Source: Berberis thunbergii
Lineage: Eukaryota; Streptophyta; Magnoliopsida; Ranunculales; Berberidaceae
Reading direction: 5' to 3'
Assembly (NCBI GenBank): GCA_003290165.1
Contig: QNQO01000196.1
Coordinates: forward strand, 62,001-126,000
DNA length: 64,000 bases
Below, piece by piece: positions 21,464-34,064 of the stretch (positions are counted from its first letter, which is position 1; each line of letters begins with the position of its first letter). The notes beneath the pieces are model-generated. The model saw only the letters and a list, made by a program, of their open reading frames with translations. It had not been told where the DNA came from and searched no databases. The position numbers were made by a program, and so were the translations under genes.

Positions 21464-22205
21464 TAAGGTAAAAGTTTAAGTAATTTGTAGTGTATCACAT
21501 GAACAGAACAAAGAATTCAATAGAGCTACATAGATGTGCAGATTAAGTATAAAACAGTAACATACTGGAGCTTCGATAATATCTTATAATTAAAGATCTC
21601 AACTACAAAAACCAGTGAGTAATGAACAAGTAACCTGAAGAAAAATAGTAAGTTCCTAACATGGATACTACAAAATATCATGGCCCTCGTCAAACAGAAT
21701 TCTGACATAAAAGGCATATAGGATGCGAGAAAATTTCAAACAATTTATAAGTATGCTTCAACAAAATATGTTAGAAGCCTCACCAGATTACCATATCACA
21801 ATGAAAAAAATATAATGAAACTTAACACAAAAATTGAAAAAGGTAAACATACCCTCATCCCTCCTCCTTTATCCGGGCTTGGGACTGGCAATGTAAAAAA
21901 GAACCTTTACATTGGCGGAGTTAAAAAAGGGTTGTTATAAATTTAAAAAACATAGGTAAGTATATATATATACATATATTCAACAAGAAAACAACACTAC
22001 TAAGATAACATATTTGGGACTACCAAATCCAAATTAAAATTACAGATTTGGGACTACCAAAACCAAATCAGCCAGGAGTGTGTAAGTCAAAAAACAAAAA
22101 TGAATGTATCACTACTAAGTACTACAATATTGCATGCAAGTCCACAAAAATAGCAAGCATCAAGGATATCGTTCAAGGTTGTAACTACCAAGGTAGTTGT
22201 AACTA
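21464..22205. other. CACTA interior, no gene seen
   Basis: AT-rich spacer between the captured exons and the transposase genes; a TA microsatellite lies at about 21961-21980. Possibly captured intron. Confidence 0.35.
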
Positions 22206-23844
22206 TCAATCATCAAGTTCCACATGATTTTTACACCATACGAAGAAATCACCAACGTCCAAATCCCCCATCATGTCTACTTTTGGATCACTCTTGTAAA
22301 GTTTCACCTCAGTCATATATTTGAAGCATAAGGAAAGTCTGGTCTTTGTTGCAGGGTTCAATGATCCATGGCAATCGCAAGAGAATCGATGGATAGGATC
22401 TACAACCTCTTTTGCTATCGCAATGAAATTATTATAACAATCACAAACTTTGTAAGTCCTTGACACTGAAGGAACATGATTGCTTGGAGAAGGAAACCTC
22501 GCAACACCTTGACAAGATGGTGGTAATGGAGATGGAGGTAATGGTTTTCTAGTTGCCTTGTCGATTGTGCACGGGATGAAGGTGTATCTTCAGTTCTTTG
22601 TGTCCCTCCTTGTGTTCCCTCACTTGTTGATGGTCTCACATAAGTTCCATTTTCAAGTATCTCTCGTATCCATTGAACATTTCCTTCCAATTTATCATAT
22701 TTTTGGCTCAATTTTTTTACTTCCAATGTTTTATCCAAAAGCAATGAACGAGCGGGAAGTGAAACATCATACTTCCTTTTAGAGACGGTGGTTTCAACAC
22801 AACGAACACATCCCCTTTCTTCTTGGCCAAACACTTGGCTTAGAGGATCATTATCAATAATGATATCAGCGGTACCCTGGGTTGAAGATTCTTGCAAGGC
22901 GGCCTTTTTTTCTTTAACTTGTTTCTTAAAAAGAATGAAAAAATAAAATAACACAGGACACAAATAATATTCAAACAACTACAAAGTAAATTAAGAATTG
23001 TGTATAAAAGACATCATTGGGCACATACCATATATAGTTCAGCACCATGCGTGGGTTTTCCATCTTTTCCCGTGTGACAAACGATCCATATATCAGTGCG
23101 TGTGACTGGTTTCCCATCAAGGTTCTTCTCAACCTATATACTTGAAAGATTAATCTCAGCCCATATAGTTAAATGGTTATTATTGTACTGGTAGCTAGAA
23201 TCTCAATTACCATTTCATACTCCACTTCAGTAGCACTCTTTTGGCCACTCCCCCCCCCCCCCCCCCCCATACATACTTTGAAGCCTTTTTGTTTTTGGCA
23301 TTTTGGGCTCTAATTGCCTTCGCTTCAGGGGTGTTCTCATAGCGAACAAACTCCTTCCAATCCTCCTCTCTTACACCATTTGGAACATGCTTATCTTGTT
23401 CCTCAATGGTAGGATACTTATCCAAATAGTCCTTCCTAAGATCTGCCTTGAACCTTCTAAAATATTCTGGCATTTTCAAATGCACACTCCTTTTCACATA
23501 ATTTGGGATGTCGTATTCACGCTGCAAATAAGCCATTGAGATATAAGTTGACAATAAAATAAAACATTATGAAAATCAATTATGTAGAATCTCACCTTTA
23601 GGGCATTCCACACATCCTCTTTGTAATTGTCAGTAACATGGTGTCAACCCTTGAATTTGATGGGCACAAGTGTTTCAACAAGCTTTCCAATGCGTTTATT
23701 TAAATTTCTAGCACCAGGTCCAACTGCTAAACCATGGACATTGAACTTTATGGTCTTTTTAACTTCACTGTCATCATTTGTAGATGTAGTGACATCATTG
23801 GTGGAGAGATTGTCGCGAGTACTGCCCATTTCTATCAATGACAT
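22206..23844 (-). pseudogene. CACTA second gene, TNPA-like / Transposase_24-like protein
   Basis: Minus-strand pieces in order: 23844-23600 (KKTIKFNVHGLAVGPGARNL, then RIGKLVETLVPIKFKG), 23530-23270 (PEYFRRFKADLRKDYLDKYP, then EEDWKEFVRYENTPEAKAIR), 23135-23030 (GKPVTRTDIWIVCHTGKDGK) and 22930-22415 (DPLSQVFGQEERGCVRCV, then a Lys/Leu-rich coil). This order is that of the plant Ptta/En/Spm Transposase_24 family found beside TNPD. The protein is thought to bind subterminal repeats. Introns separate the pieces. A run of about 19 C at 23251-23269 interrupts the reading frame, and the start is uncertain. Confidence 0.75.
23251..23269. repeat. Poly-C tract
   Basis: About 19-20 consecutive C lie inside the second CACTA gene. 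The length may not be exact in the assembly. Confidence 0.8.
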
Positions 23845-24236
23845 TATAGATATTAACCATTATCAAACAAAAAGAAATAAGAAACAACTATATACACTAC
23901 ATTTATAGATAGTTTCTTTCCACAACATATCACCACAAATAGATTTTTATAAAGCATTGGAAAAACCAATCTAAATACTTAGCTACAAAGCTTCCCTTTT
24001 CCAACTGAAAAGTCAAAATAAGAAACAAAGACAAAATAATTGGTCTCAACCAAAGAGGACGACTAAAATAGCAATAGAAATGCATCAAAAAATATTGCAA
24101 CATAGTCAATTAAAATTCCAGTAAGCTCTTCAGGTTGGGGTTGTCTTTCAAGATGCTTTGATACACAGTGGGAGTTTCCTTTTTATCGACATTAGTGTTC
24201 AAGCCTCTTTGAGTATGTAGAACTACATGCCACCCG

Positions 24237-27200
24237 TCATTTGATTGATCTTTCGAATAAAAATACCCCACTTGCTTCTTGAGCTAAAATGAATGGATCA
24301 TCTTCCACCTTTCTTTTGTCTTTTAGCTTCGACAAGTTTACCATCTCATGGTTCCAAATTGGGTCCACCTTATATGCATTTTTCTTATCTTTCACTTTGA
24401 CCCAATCACAATAGAAGATTGTTTCTTTGAAATCTATGTAGTCTAGCACCAATATGTCTCTAACAACTCCATACCATTTGACTAGTTTGTCCTTTGGCCT
24501 CTTATCTTTCTTACTAGCAACAAAAGGAGCAATGACATCCATGGAGGCACCACTATCTTGTGTCACCAAACATTCATCCGAAGAACCTGTCACAAATGTG
24601 AAACCATTTACACAATATTTTGGATATCGTGTTGCCAAAAATTGTGGACCATTGGCTAATCTCCAAAGTGTGGTATTTGTTTCCCCAGCCTTCTCCAACT
24701 ACATTGTAAAACAAATCATCTTAGAACTGAAATCTGAAAAAAAAAATTATATATATATATATATGAATAAATACACATTATAAAATACCTCATTACACAA
24801 CCAAGGAATAAAATCAGTGACTTTCTCAACGAATTTCCTTGACCCTTTTTTTTAACTTTGTGTAGCCAACTCCATGCAATATTCATTGTATTTTCTGCAC
24901 AAGTTACCATATTATCATAATTCTAGATTTCTAGTTATTAAAAAAAATTAAAATATTATATATCTTACTCTTCCCAATCACTCGAATCAGCAAGTGCATT
25001 GAAAACCCATCTTCAAGCTTGTTTAAATTGTACATTATTTAGCGTATAGTTTTTTCGTTTATCCAATGACTTTTCATCGGCATACTCATCATCTACATCA
25101 AGCCACTCTTCTTGACTGTGTTTGTGAGTCTTGAACCGTGGCTTTGTCATATACTCCATGCAGTATGTAACAGATTCATCTACAAGGTATGCTTCTGCTA
25201 TTGGTCCTTCTATGTATCTGAAATTTTTAGCATAGTCTTTGTATCGTTTCATTAACCTATCAATCATAAATAAAATGATAAATTAGTATATAATATAATA
25301 AGATAACGTGATGACGTGCACTAAAATTAGAAAAGTTATTTACCGCTCAAAAGGATACATCCATCGATATCGAACTGGACCACCAAGCATTGCTTCCTCG
25401 GTTAAATGAGCCATGCAATGCACACTTATAACAAAGAATGAAGGCAAAAGCTCCTTTTCAAGGACACAAATTGCCTCAATCACACCTTTGTGTGCCAACT
25501 GAAGATTTGTTTTGTTGATTACTTTAGCACATAAGATATTAAAGAATAAGCTAATTCTTTGAATAGCAATTCTTAAATCTTTATCCTTCTTGTCATGAAA
25601 TACATGTCTAAGCAAAACTAGAAGTAAATGTTGCATAATGGCATGGTAGTCATGTGACTTCAGTCCTCTTAGCTCCAGGGGATTTCCAAGAACGTAATTA
25701 CTCAACTTGGATGAAATTCCACTCGGCAATTTCAACTCTTTTAGTGTATTCATAAATACTTTTTTTTCTTTCTTGGTCAAAGCAAATGATGCTTTTGGCA
25801 TTGAAGTTTTTCCCGTTTCAGTGTCATGGCTCAACCAATATCTCTTATGAGTTCCCATGTCTTCCATATCTTTTCGAGTATTCTCACCATCCTTTGCTTT
25901 CTTAGAGACATTCAACGATATGTTCAATAAGTGTTCAATAACATTCTTTTCAGTATGCATCACATCAATATTATGTCGTAGCTCAACAAACTTCCAGTAT
26001 GGCAAATCAAATAAAATGGACCTTCTAGACCACGGTGGCGCAATGTTATTGGTTGGTTCATCATTGACGTTATCATTATCAACCATATTCTTGCGCTTTT
26101 GACCACTAACCCTACCTTGTGTAGAACTACCTTCCAAAATTTCCACTATCCTTTGTTCAACTTCTTAGCCAGATAATCGTCGTGGAGCACGGCGATGTTC
26201 AACATCTTTGTTGAATCCCTTGTCATCTCTAAACTTGTGTTTTGTAGGTAAAAAAATGCCGATGGCCTCTATAGCATATCTTCCGGCTGTTTGAAAGACG
26301 TTCAGATTCTACATCATCAACACAAATAGGGCATGCATTATAACCATGAACATTACAACCAGCTAGAGTCCCATAAACAGGAAAGTCATGGATACCTCAA
26401 AACAACATTGCTTTCAATCGAAAACTGCTTTTAGTACACACATCCCAAGTTGAAACACCATCTGCCCACAATTCCTTCAACTCTTCTACTAATGGCTCCA
26501 GGTAAACATCAATATTCTTTTCGGGTGCTTTTGGCCCTGATATTAACAAGGTTAACAAACAAAACTCCATTTTCATGCATAAAGAAGGTGAAAGATTCAA
26601 AGGTGCTATTATTACTGGCCAACAACTATAAGCATTACTTAGATTTCCACATGGGTTAAAACCATCAGTCGATATTGCAAGTCTCAAATTCCTACTATCA
26701 GAAGCAAACTTTGGCCATCTCATATTTGTTGAAGTCTATTGTGCTGAATCACATGGATGTCTCATCAAATTCTCATCTGAACAAGCATCCTTGTGCCAAG
26801 TCATTGCTTCACCAATCCACGGTATGCTAAAAAATCTTTTCAACATTGGAATCAATGGAAAATACTTTACAACCTTTTTAGCTTCTTTTCTGTATACATT
26901 GCCAGACTCGTTGTCATCGTCATCCACATAAACCTTATACCTACCAGAACCACATTTTGGACAAGTAACCAGACTCTCATATTCTTTCCAATAGAGTATG
27001 CATCCATTGGCACATGCATGTATCGTCTTACATTCCATCCCCATATCTTTAATTGTGTTTTTCATGTTTGGGTAGTTATCTGGCAAATTACAATCATCCG
27101 GCAATAAGGTTTTTAGCCATTTTAGAAACATCGTCACGCTATTACCACTCCAACTAAAACGAGTCTTCAAATTCTGCAATTCAATAATGGTGGACAACGT

Positions 27201-27736
27201 GGTCTTATCCTTAGGACACCCATTGTACAAAGGCACAGTCATTTTTTCCTTATACTTTTGATACTTCTTGTTCATAATTGTCACAGGTTCACAAGAAAGT
27301 TCCGGACCATCTTCTGGATTACCGCCAAAACATTCTTCGACGGTGTCATTCAAGTCATTTATCCCATCATCAGCCTCCACAGTTTGCATCTTGAGGAATA
27401 CACCATCAACTAGGTCGCTCATCCTAGGATATTCAAAGGCATCATCAGGTTCAACCACTTCTGTTATAGATACATCAATCACCTGCTTGTTTATATTCTC
27501 TCCATGATGTATCCACGTGACATAATTGGTATCAATGCCATAGCTTAACAAATGAACACCTATGTCGTCAATACTAATGTTTCCCCTCGAGTTCCTACAT
27601 CGAACACATGGGCAAGGAAAATACTCTCTCCATTTACATTATCGTCAACAAACTTTTGGAATTGTATAGCGTCGTATATATACATTGCACTTCCCCGTTT
27701 ATTCATCCATGACTTATCTAAAAGAATTGTTGACAT
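24237..27736 (-). pseudogene. CACTA transposase gene, TNPD-like
   Basis: The minus strand starts at an ATG at 27736 (LLDKSWMNKRGSAMYI). After a one-base frameshift near 27628 it gives a Cys-rich motif CPCVRCRNS and then DTNYVTWIHHGE. The 27551-26736 part has CPKCGSGRYKV, and 26723-26397 has RLAISTDGFNPCGNLSNAYS (the Transposase_21 core; FNPFG is usual) and GPKAPEKNIDVYLEPLVEEL. Then 26146-25340 has FDLPYWKFVELRHNIDVMHT and EKNVIEHLL, 25267-25013 follows, and 24698-24237 matches the DUF4216 C-terminal module (KWYGVVRDILVLDYIDFKET). The protein cuts and joins CACTA ends. Several frameshifts (27628, 26735, 26396-26150) make it unlikely to function, although some gaps are introns. Confidence 0.85.
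24745..24763. repeat. AT microsatellite
   Basis: About nine TA units inside an intron-like stretch of the TNPD gene. Confidence 0.7.
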
Positions 27737-30700
27737 TTCTACACACCAAAAATTAAAAGCTTAACTTTAGTCAAACACTCATGAAAATTAGGTGACATAG
27801 AATAGGACTATTGATTCCTTGTCTAAATGTAGACTTTATACAGATGTGTGGTGAAAGATCACAACTTTCATATACGCTCATCTCCCTTTCGTTTTCATTT
27901 AGACTTTGAAATAAAAACCTTTAGTAAAAAAAATAGTACAAGCAAAGGCTAGAGTGGAATCAAGAACACATAATTTGAAGGTAGAAAATATTTTAAGGGG
28001 GTGGACATCATGAAAATTTTTACAACAACATGGTCATCTTCTCTTGTCACTTGTTTTCTATACAATTCAGCTATCTTTGTAATCAAACACAGCCTTAAAA
28101 ATATAAGGAATCTACTTAGCTAACATGACTGATGAAAGGACATTTGATGCGAAAATTCTGCTACTGGGGATGTGAAGTATATGTCTATGTACTCTGTGGT
28201 TCTCCTATAAAGACTAAAATATATTTTGTGTCGACCACTACCACCACCACCACATAGTATATACTTCACTACTATCCAAGAACTAAGTCATGATAGGTAC
28301 ATGTAAACAAACATATATACAAACAAATACACAATTTATAAAAAATAATTGTATAGCAAGCAAGATGAACATCATCAATTCATTTGAGAAAATTAATAAG
28401 CTAAATAGTTATTCAACATGAGGTGAAAACTAATACCATCTTAATATAATCCAAGACATGATAGAAATAACAAGTAAATTAACCAAAGCTAGCTGCAAGC
28501 AATAACATCAACAACTAATTAACCATTTATTCTTCTGACTTCATGGCCATCTATATATGTGCAGTAGCAACATATTGTTTCCAAGCAACACTATGTGAAA
28601 CTCTTTTTAAGGCAGCCAGGTTGTACATCACGCTAGGCGGCTGGAAATATGGAATGCCAACTTAGCTCTAGAAATCCAAGGACTATATGAGACTCGTGGT
28701 GGCAAGCCTATCAAAGAGAGACATAGAAATTTGTAAGAGCAATCCACTCTCAACGTTTTTGTAAATGTTAAGTCAAAAATGATATTCAACTTTAAAGTGA
28801 TATTTCATCTAATGCCTTGCAAACCATTTAAATTTGTCTCATTTAAATGTAATTAGAGTAATGTATGGTGAATAAGAGTAGAGGCTAACAAGGTAGCCTT
28901 AATACTCAAATGCACCTACTGTTGTTTATATGGATGAGTGATGTTGTTTGTCATATTTCCTAGCTCAAGTTGTATGGCCAAGCAAAGAAAAAAATGCCTT
29001 CCTCTATTAACTATTACCAGATCAATATCAGAATAGAAACATGTTTTGTTTCAGTTTAATTAGTCTCTTTTATCTCTTACTTATATGTACGTTTAGTGAG
29101 TTTTTTTGGGAGTAATAAATTGCAAGAGGTCTGTGATGAGAAGTTGATCAGGGGCATTACAAAACCCCCCACCAACTACCAAACATCAATTGCAACTAAA
29201 AAATACGAAACAATCACACACACCAACAAAGAAAACCATATTTTGTATATGGATGTGGATCCAGCATACTAATAATGGATATGGCCTCAAACTAAATTGG
29301 GCTTGGCCATTGTTACACAACGCCTCTGACCAATCAGTGCCGACTCTATCTTGACCCGTCGGGTTCCTGGCTTCTAGTGGCAATGTGGTAGCTATGAGTT
29401 GTGGTTAAATTGTTACAGTGATAGTTGAATAATTCGAATTGGGAGCATACAAATCTAGAAAGTTACCATTTCTAACTCTAATGTTTCAATGTAACCAAGC
29501 CTTACTACCATCAGGAAATAAAGATATAAGACCATTTCTATAAGGAAATATCAACGTCTGTAGCGCTAGAACACTAATAAATACATTATCCACAATAGAA
29601 AAGGTAATCTCCTGATTTCCATTTGAAATAGCTTCTGAATTTGCAGTACAACAATTCCATACCACAAAATTAGCACTAAAAACTAAAATTCACTAACACT
29701 TGCACTAAAAACTCAAGTTCACTAACACTTGCAAATCCTGAAAAAATCTACATAATTAGTCATAAAATGCAAAATAAACAGTTTTCCCTAACCCCACTGC
29801 TTTCTTATGCAGAAAAAACTATCAAAATTAGATATACCAATTTCCAAATGGATCAAGAGAACCTACATTCAAGGTCTTAAAGATTCCTGAACTATTCCCA
29901 CACTAGTAGCATATCGATTGTTCAACAATCGTTTCTAGATTTTAATAGGATCTTGAGTAGTCATAATCCCTGTATCGATCATTTCATCAACTCTATGCTC
30001 AAGGTGTAATCTGCTTGACCACACAGCAAGTGCCAAGAGATAAGGAAATGCTGATACAAGGCTCAAATGTGAGCTAGGCTCTAGAGTTTAACCCAGTATC
30101 ACTTAATGCACCACTCCAGCTATGCATGCATCACTTAACATCCATCATTGATACCAAGTCTATTGCAAACTGTCCTTTGCGGTGCATCCAAAGCTTCTTT
30201 TTTCTTTTCTTTTTTTCCTTAACTGTGATTTTTGTGAACCTAAATCATGCAAGGCAAACTGTTGCTTTGACACATTTTTTATGTATCTCAGAGATCCCAA
30301 CAAGATAACAATTATATGGTCATTTATGTTAAAGTTAGCCACATCCAACATTTGGGCTCATTTTAGGATCTTCAAAAAAACTGAACTTGGTAAAGAGAAT
30401 ATCACCAGCAAAAGTAACTTCTTGTAATGAATTCTTCTACATGTGATACAAATAGCTCATCATTTTTAGTGATCTAAGAAGAGGACAAAGGGAAAGTTGG
30501 GGAGAATATGTATCTACCTAGCAGATTGGGTGACCTAAAACATCTCTATAGTTGATATCTACTGGACAATATTTTTCTTGACGTTACATAAGGAGGGTCA
30601 CTTGATGAAATACTAACCCACCTAAGCCTAATTGAAACCTATGGGCTACAATAATATGAGATTATTGGGAGCACAAATAACTTAAAACTTCATTTTTTGG

Positions 30701-31489
30701 GTCACCAAACAATACAGGCAAGTGTCAACCAATTTGAACCCAACTCGAAAAATCTTAGCCCATAGATTAATGTAATAGTCGAAAAACTATTGAATATCAT
30801 TTTTGTAAACTATAGTCAAAGGGATCTTCTTAAAACCAATCTAAAATCTAGAAAAAACAGATTAAGAGAAAAGAAATCAAAACCTCAAACCTGAAATACG
30901 CTTTCCGAGCCCGAAATGACTTCAAAGGGATAAAATTTGCGGAGGCTCTCAAGTTTCTAGCCCTAAAAGCCCAAAATGCTTTCTTTCACTTCTTCTTCTT
31001 TCTCTTCACACTCTCTTCTGCTCCTCTCTCTCTCACTCTGATATGAAACTATTGTAATACCCGTGTCGTTGGCACTACTACAAAGTACATTGTACCTTCA
31101 CGAAATTGTCAAAATTTGAAACACCCATTAAAATTTTCCAGGATACCCTTTTCTCAGTAAATTCACGCCTTTTACTGGGTATCCATGATCATTACTACTT
31201 CCAGTCCAATTTCTCATCTAACTCATCCCAAAGACCTAATTTTTACACATTCAACAAAGTACATCTAAAACCACTACCCCAAACAGACACTAAAATCAGT
31301 TCACAAATCCACCATTCCACATTGCAATCATCACAATCAAACTAAAGATGATCTGGGTAAGTATAAAGTTTGAATCTTTGATTGCTTATAAAGTAAGAAA
31401 ATTTAAAAGGAACCCCCTTGTTTGACAGATAAGCAAAGACAGAGTAATTGGAGATTATGAACTTAAAGAGAGAGATAGAGATGGGTACC
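27737..31489. other. Long non-coding 5' part of the CACTA element
   Basis: Nearly 3.7 kb without a recognisable gene between the TNPD start and the leader near the right end. AT-rich with scattered short open frames. It may be a long first intron of the transposase transcript or further captured non-coding DNA. A lone CACTACTACAAAG at 31073-31085 resembles another CACTA terminus but has no partner. Confidence 0.4.
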
Positions 31490-32019
31490 TGATGAAGACT
31501 TGAAGAAATGGGTTTCCTCTTTGATCTCTGCTGTGTTTTGCTGAAATAGGTTGGAGAGGAAAGATCTGCTTTGCTGAAAAAAAGAAAAAATTAAATCTGA
31601 AACAAAAATTTAATCTGAAACAGATCTGAAGAAGAAGAAGAAGAGATTTAAAGAAGAAGAATGTTCTTACCTGGAAGGAGATCTGAACCGAAGGAGGGAC
31701 GGAAAGATCAGTGTGTTATTCTTCTTTTTCTTTTTTTTCACCAAACTCAGCATTGGAGGCACCGACGAACTCTCCTTCAAGAATCGGAGGAGGGACGGAA
31801 AGATCTTCTTCGTCGCGATCGCGCTTCTTGATTCGGAACAGATGGTGGTTGTGCTTTCGGGAGATCTGTGATGTTAGGGTTTGAAACAAAGGGATGAGAA
31901 GTTGAGAGTTGGGGGGAAATGGAACGGGAATGCCAAATTTTTTTGCAAGACTGTGAAATTTTTTTCGCCCGCGTGAAATCCACTCGAGTTCTCCACACAG
32001 ACACGTGCAACTGCATTTT
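31490..32019 (-). promoter_or_regulatory. Probable leader/promoter region of the CACTA transposase transcript
   Basis: GA/CT-rich sequence with GAAGAAG repeats and a GTAAGAACATTC donor-like site near 31668 on the minus strand. A comparable GAAGAAG-rich stretch ending in a TTACCT donor-like site occurs at 35040-35100 at the same relative place in the second CACTA-like element. Placement just inside the right end fits the 5' untranslated exon of En/Spm-type elements. Confidence 0.4.
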
Positions 32020-32130
32020 CTTTTATAGCCACAGTTTTAGGCCCTTGGCCATTATAGCCACGGTCTTTGGCCGTGGCAAATAAACCAACGGTTTCGAGCC
32101 GTGGCCATCTCCGTGTAGCTAATCAAGCCT
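32020..32130. repeat. Right subterminal repeats of the CACTA element
   Basis: TATAGCCACGG, GGCCGTGGCAAAT and GAGCCGTGGCC recur within about 110 bp of the end, matching the motif family at 16640-17110. Confidence 0.75.
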
Positions 32131-32142
32131 TTTGGTGTAGTG
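32130..32142 (-). repeat. Right terminal inverted repeat of the CACTA element
   Basis: The plus strand reads TTTTGGTGTAGTG, the inverse of CACTACACCAAAA at 16616. Confidence 0.9.
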
Positions 32143-33640
32143 AACCCAGCAACATTCGCGACAACCTTTCCACGGGTGAAGCTTAGTTACCAATAGTGCA
32201 TACTCCAAAATCAATAACAACAGGGTTAACTGTGCTAGGTTGCGCAGTATTACAACATGCATTGGTAGCCCAATCATCTCAGACATGTAGCGGTACTGTC
32301 ATAGATCTCTGCGTGTATCAACTTCTGGCCCAGATGGATCATCTGATCAAAGTTGTGGACAAACTCACCCAGGAGCGTGCTCGATCTACCAGTCATGTCC
32401 AAACACCACCGCAACAGAACTCTGTTGACCATGCTCGAGAAAACAACAAAGTTCCTGCAGAACTTCAATGAGTGAATCTCGAAGGCAATGAACCACAAGA
32501 AGATGGCCTCCAAAGCGATGGGGTCCCTACACAAGTTCTATTCAGGATTAGAATCACAAATCCTAACGTGTTGTATGAATTGGCCAGACCGCCATTCTCT
32601 GACACACTCATGAGAACTCCTCTACCAACCATGTCCAAACACCACTGCAACATAACTCTGCCACCCGAGAAAACAATGAAGTTCCTGCAAAACTTCAACG
32701 AGTGAATCTCGAAGGCAATGAACCACAAAAAGATGGCCTCCAAAGCAATGGGGTCCCTACACAAATTCTATTCAGGATCAGAATCACAGATCCTAACATG
32801 CTATACGAATTGGCCAGATTGCCATTCTTTGACACACTCACGAGGACTCCTCTACCAAAGAAGTTTACTCCCCCAAATTTTGAAGCGTATGATGGCATTA
32901 TCATTTTGACAAACCATCTGCAACACTTCCACCACATGATTGCCTTGAAAAAAAGCACGGAGTCTATTCTGTGTTGAAACTTTCCAACTAGTCTCACATC
33001 CACGGCAATGAGCTGGTTCAACAATCTACTGCCCAGGTCGATAGACTCCTTCCAAGCGTTAGCCACTGCTTTCATACGAGATTCATCGGTAGCCAGTGGA
33101 AGAGAAAGGGTCAATACTACTTGCTACACATCAAGCAAAAACTTGAGGAAACCATTAGAGAGTACGTTACTTGTTTCACTGACAAGTTAACTATGATTGA
33201 TGGATGCAGCGACGACATGACCATAGCCAACTTCACCTCTAAATTGAGAAGGGGGGTCGTTCTACAACTCTCTAAACTTGGACCACCCAAAGAACATGGC
33301 AACCATATTGAAGACCGCCCAAAAATGCACCACTCTCGAGGAAATGTTGGCTGCTAAGAGGAAAAATGAATCTGAAAAAGACATTCATTAGGTATTCGGG
33401 ATAGGAGGGAAGAAAGACAGAAGACGACAGACCTCAAGAGGAAAACGACTAGTCGAAAAGACAGTGGACCAGTGGCAGGTACGAATTCAACAAATAAGAA
33501 TTTGGAAGGTCGCGACCCGAAAGATTTAGATATGAACAATCGACAAATACAGTCAACACGGCATACAAACCGTTCATGACTTTGAAAACAAGTTGAGCTG
33601 AGGTCCTCAAGACCATGGCAAAATGGGATGACGTTAAATC
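32143..33640 (+). repeat. Right arm of the inverted repeat: inverted copy of outer-element gag
   Basis: The plus strand encodes the same gag pieces as the minus strand of 15123-16615: 32196-32471 (N-terminal region), 32472-32705 and 32702-32977 (the duplicated NLEGNEPQ units), and 33121-33357 (gag core EETIREYVTCFTDKLTMIDG). Protein-level differences between arms are about 6 in 91 over one compared segment. Homology stops abruptly near 33640, inside the zinc-knuckle-proximal region. Stops and a frameshift (near 33250) make it non-functional. Confidence 0.85.
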
Positions 33641-34060
33641 GGGATCCCTCAATCAATAGATTCTCATGCTGTAATCTTGCTTCGGTGGCAACCCCTCCAC
33701 AGACTGAAAAGAGTTCTCACAATCCTTTTGTGACCTCCCAAGCTCTATGAAAGTCTGCGCATAAGTCAAGGATGGCAAACATACAACAGGAGGAACCAAC
33801 CTTTAGGGTTGAGATAATGAGAATTTATAGCTTCTCAAATTGAAAATTCCCAACTACCCTTATCCCTGATCATTTGCATAATAGGGGAAAAAAACGTTTG
33901 GAGTTACATAAACTGAAATGCCTCAAAGTTTTTCCATCTAAACATTGCAAAGTTACAATAAATGATTCAAGATACTTTAGAGCTTATATCATATTAATGG
34001 TGCTTGCAAGGTATCTTTTCATAAGAAATAAATTAGAAGGGAAAATGCTGAAAGTATAGA
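33641..34060. other. Unassigned stretch right of the inverted arm
   Basis: No ORF or family recognised. It lies between the abrupt end of the gag arm and a captured kinase fragment, and may be the interior of the second CACTA-like element. Confidence 0.3.
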
Positions 34061-34064
34061 ACCT

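Larger units (their letters stand above)
16616..32142 (-). mobile_element. CACTA (En/Spm) transposon, 15.5 kb, carrying captured host exons
   Basis: The termini are CACTACACCAAAA at both ends in inverted orientation, with subterminal repeats built on CCGTGGC inside each. Transposase-type genes lie on the minus strand: TNPD-like (27736-24237) and a second protein with Transposase_24-like features (23844-22415). Downstream of them (17523-21463) lie exon-sized pieces of at least four unrelated host genes on the same strand, with splice signals. No 3-bp target duplication is seen; instead both ends abut the same retroelement sequence in inverted orientation. Frameshifts suggest that it is no longer autonomous. 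Confidence 0.88.

Noticed and set aside
22558..22782. Plus-strand open frame inside the second CACTA gene
   Set aside because: Shadow of the minus-strand Transposase_24-like coding sequence.
31073..31085. CACTACTACAAAG, resembling a CACTA terminus
   Set aside because: No inverted partner was found, and it lies inside the well-bounded first CACTA element; kept only as a remark.
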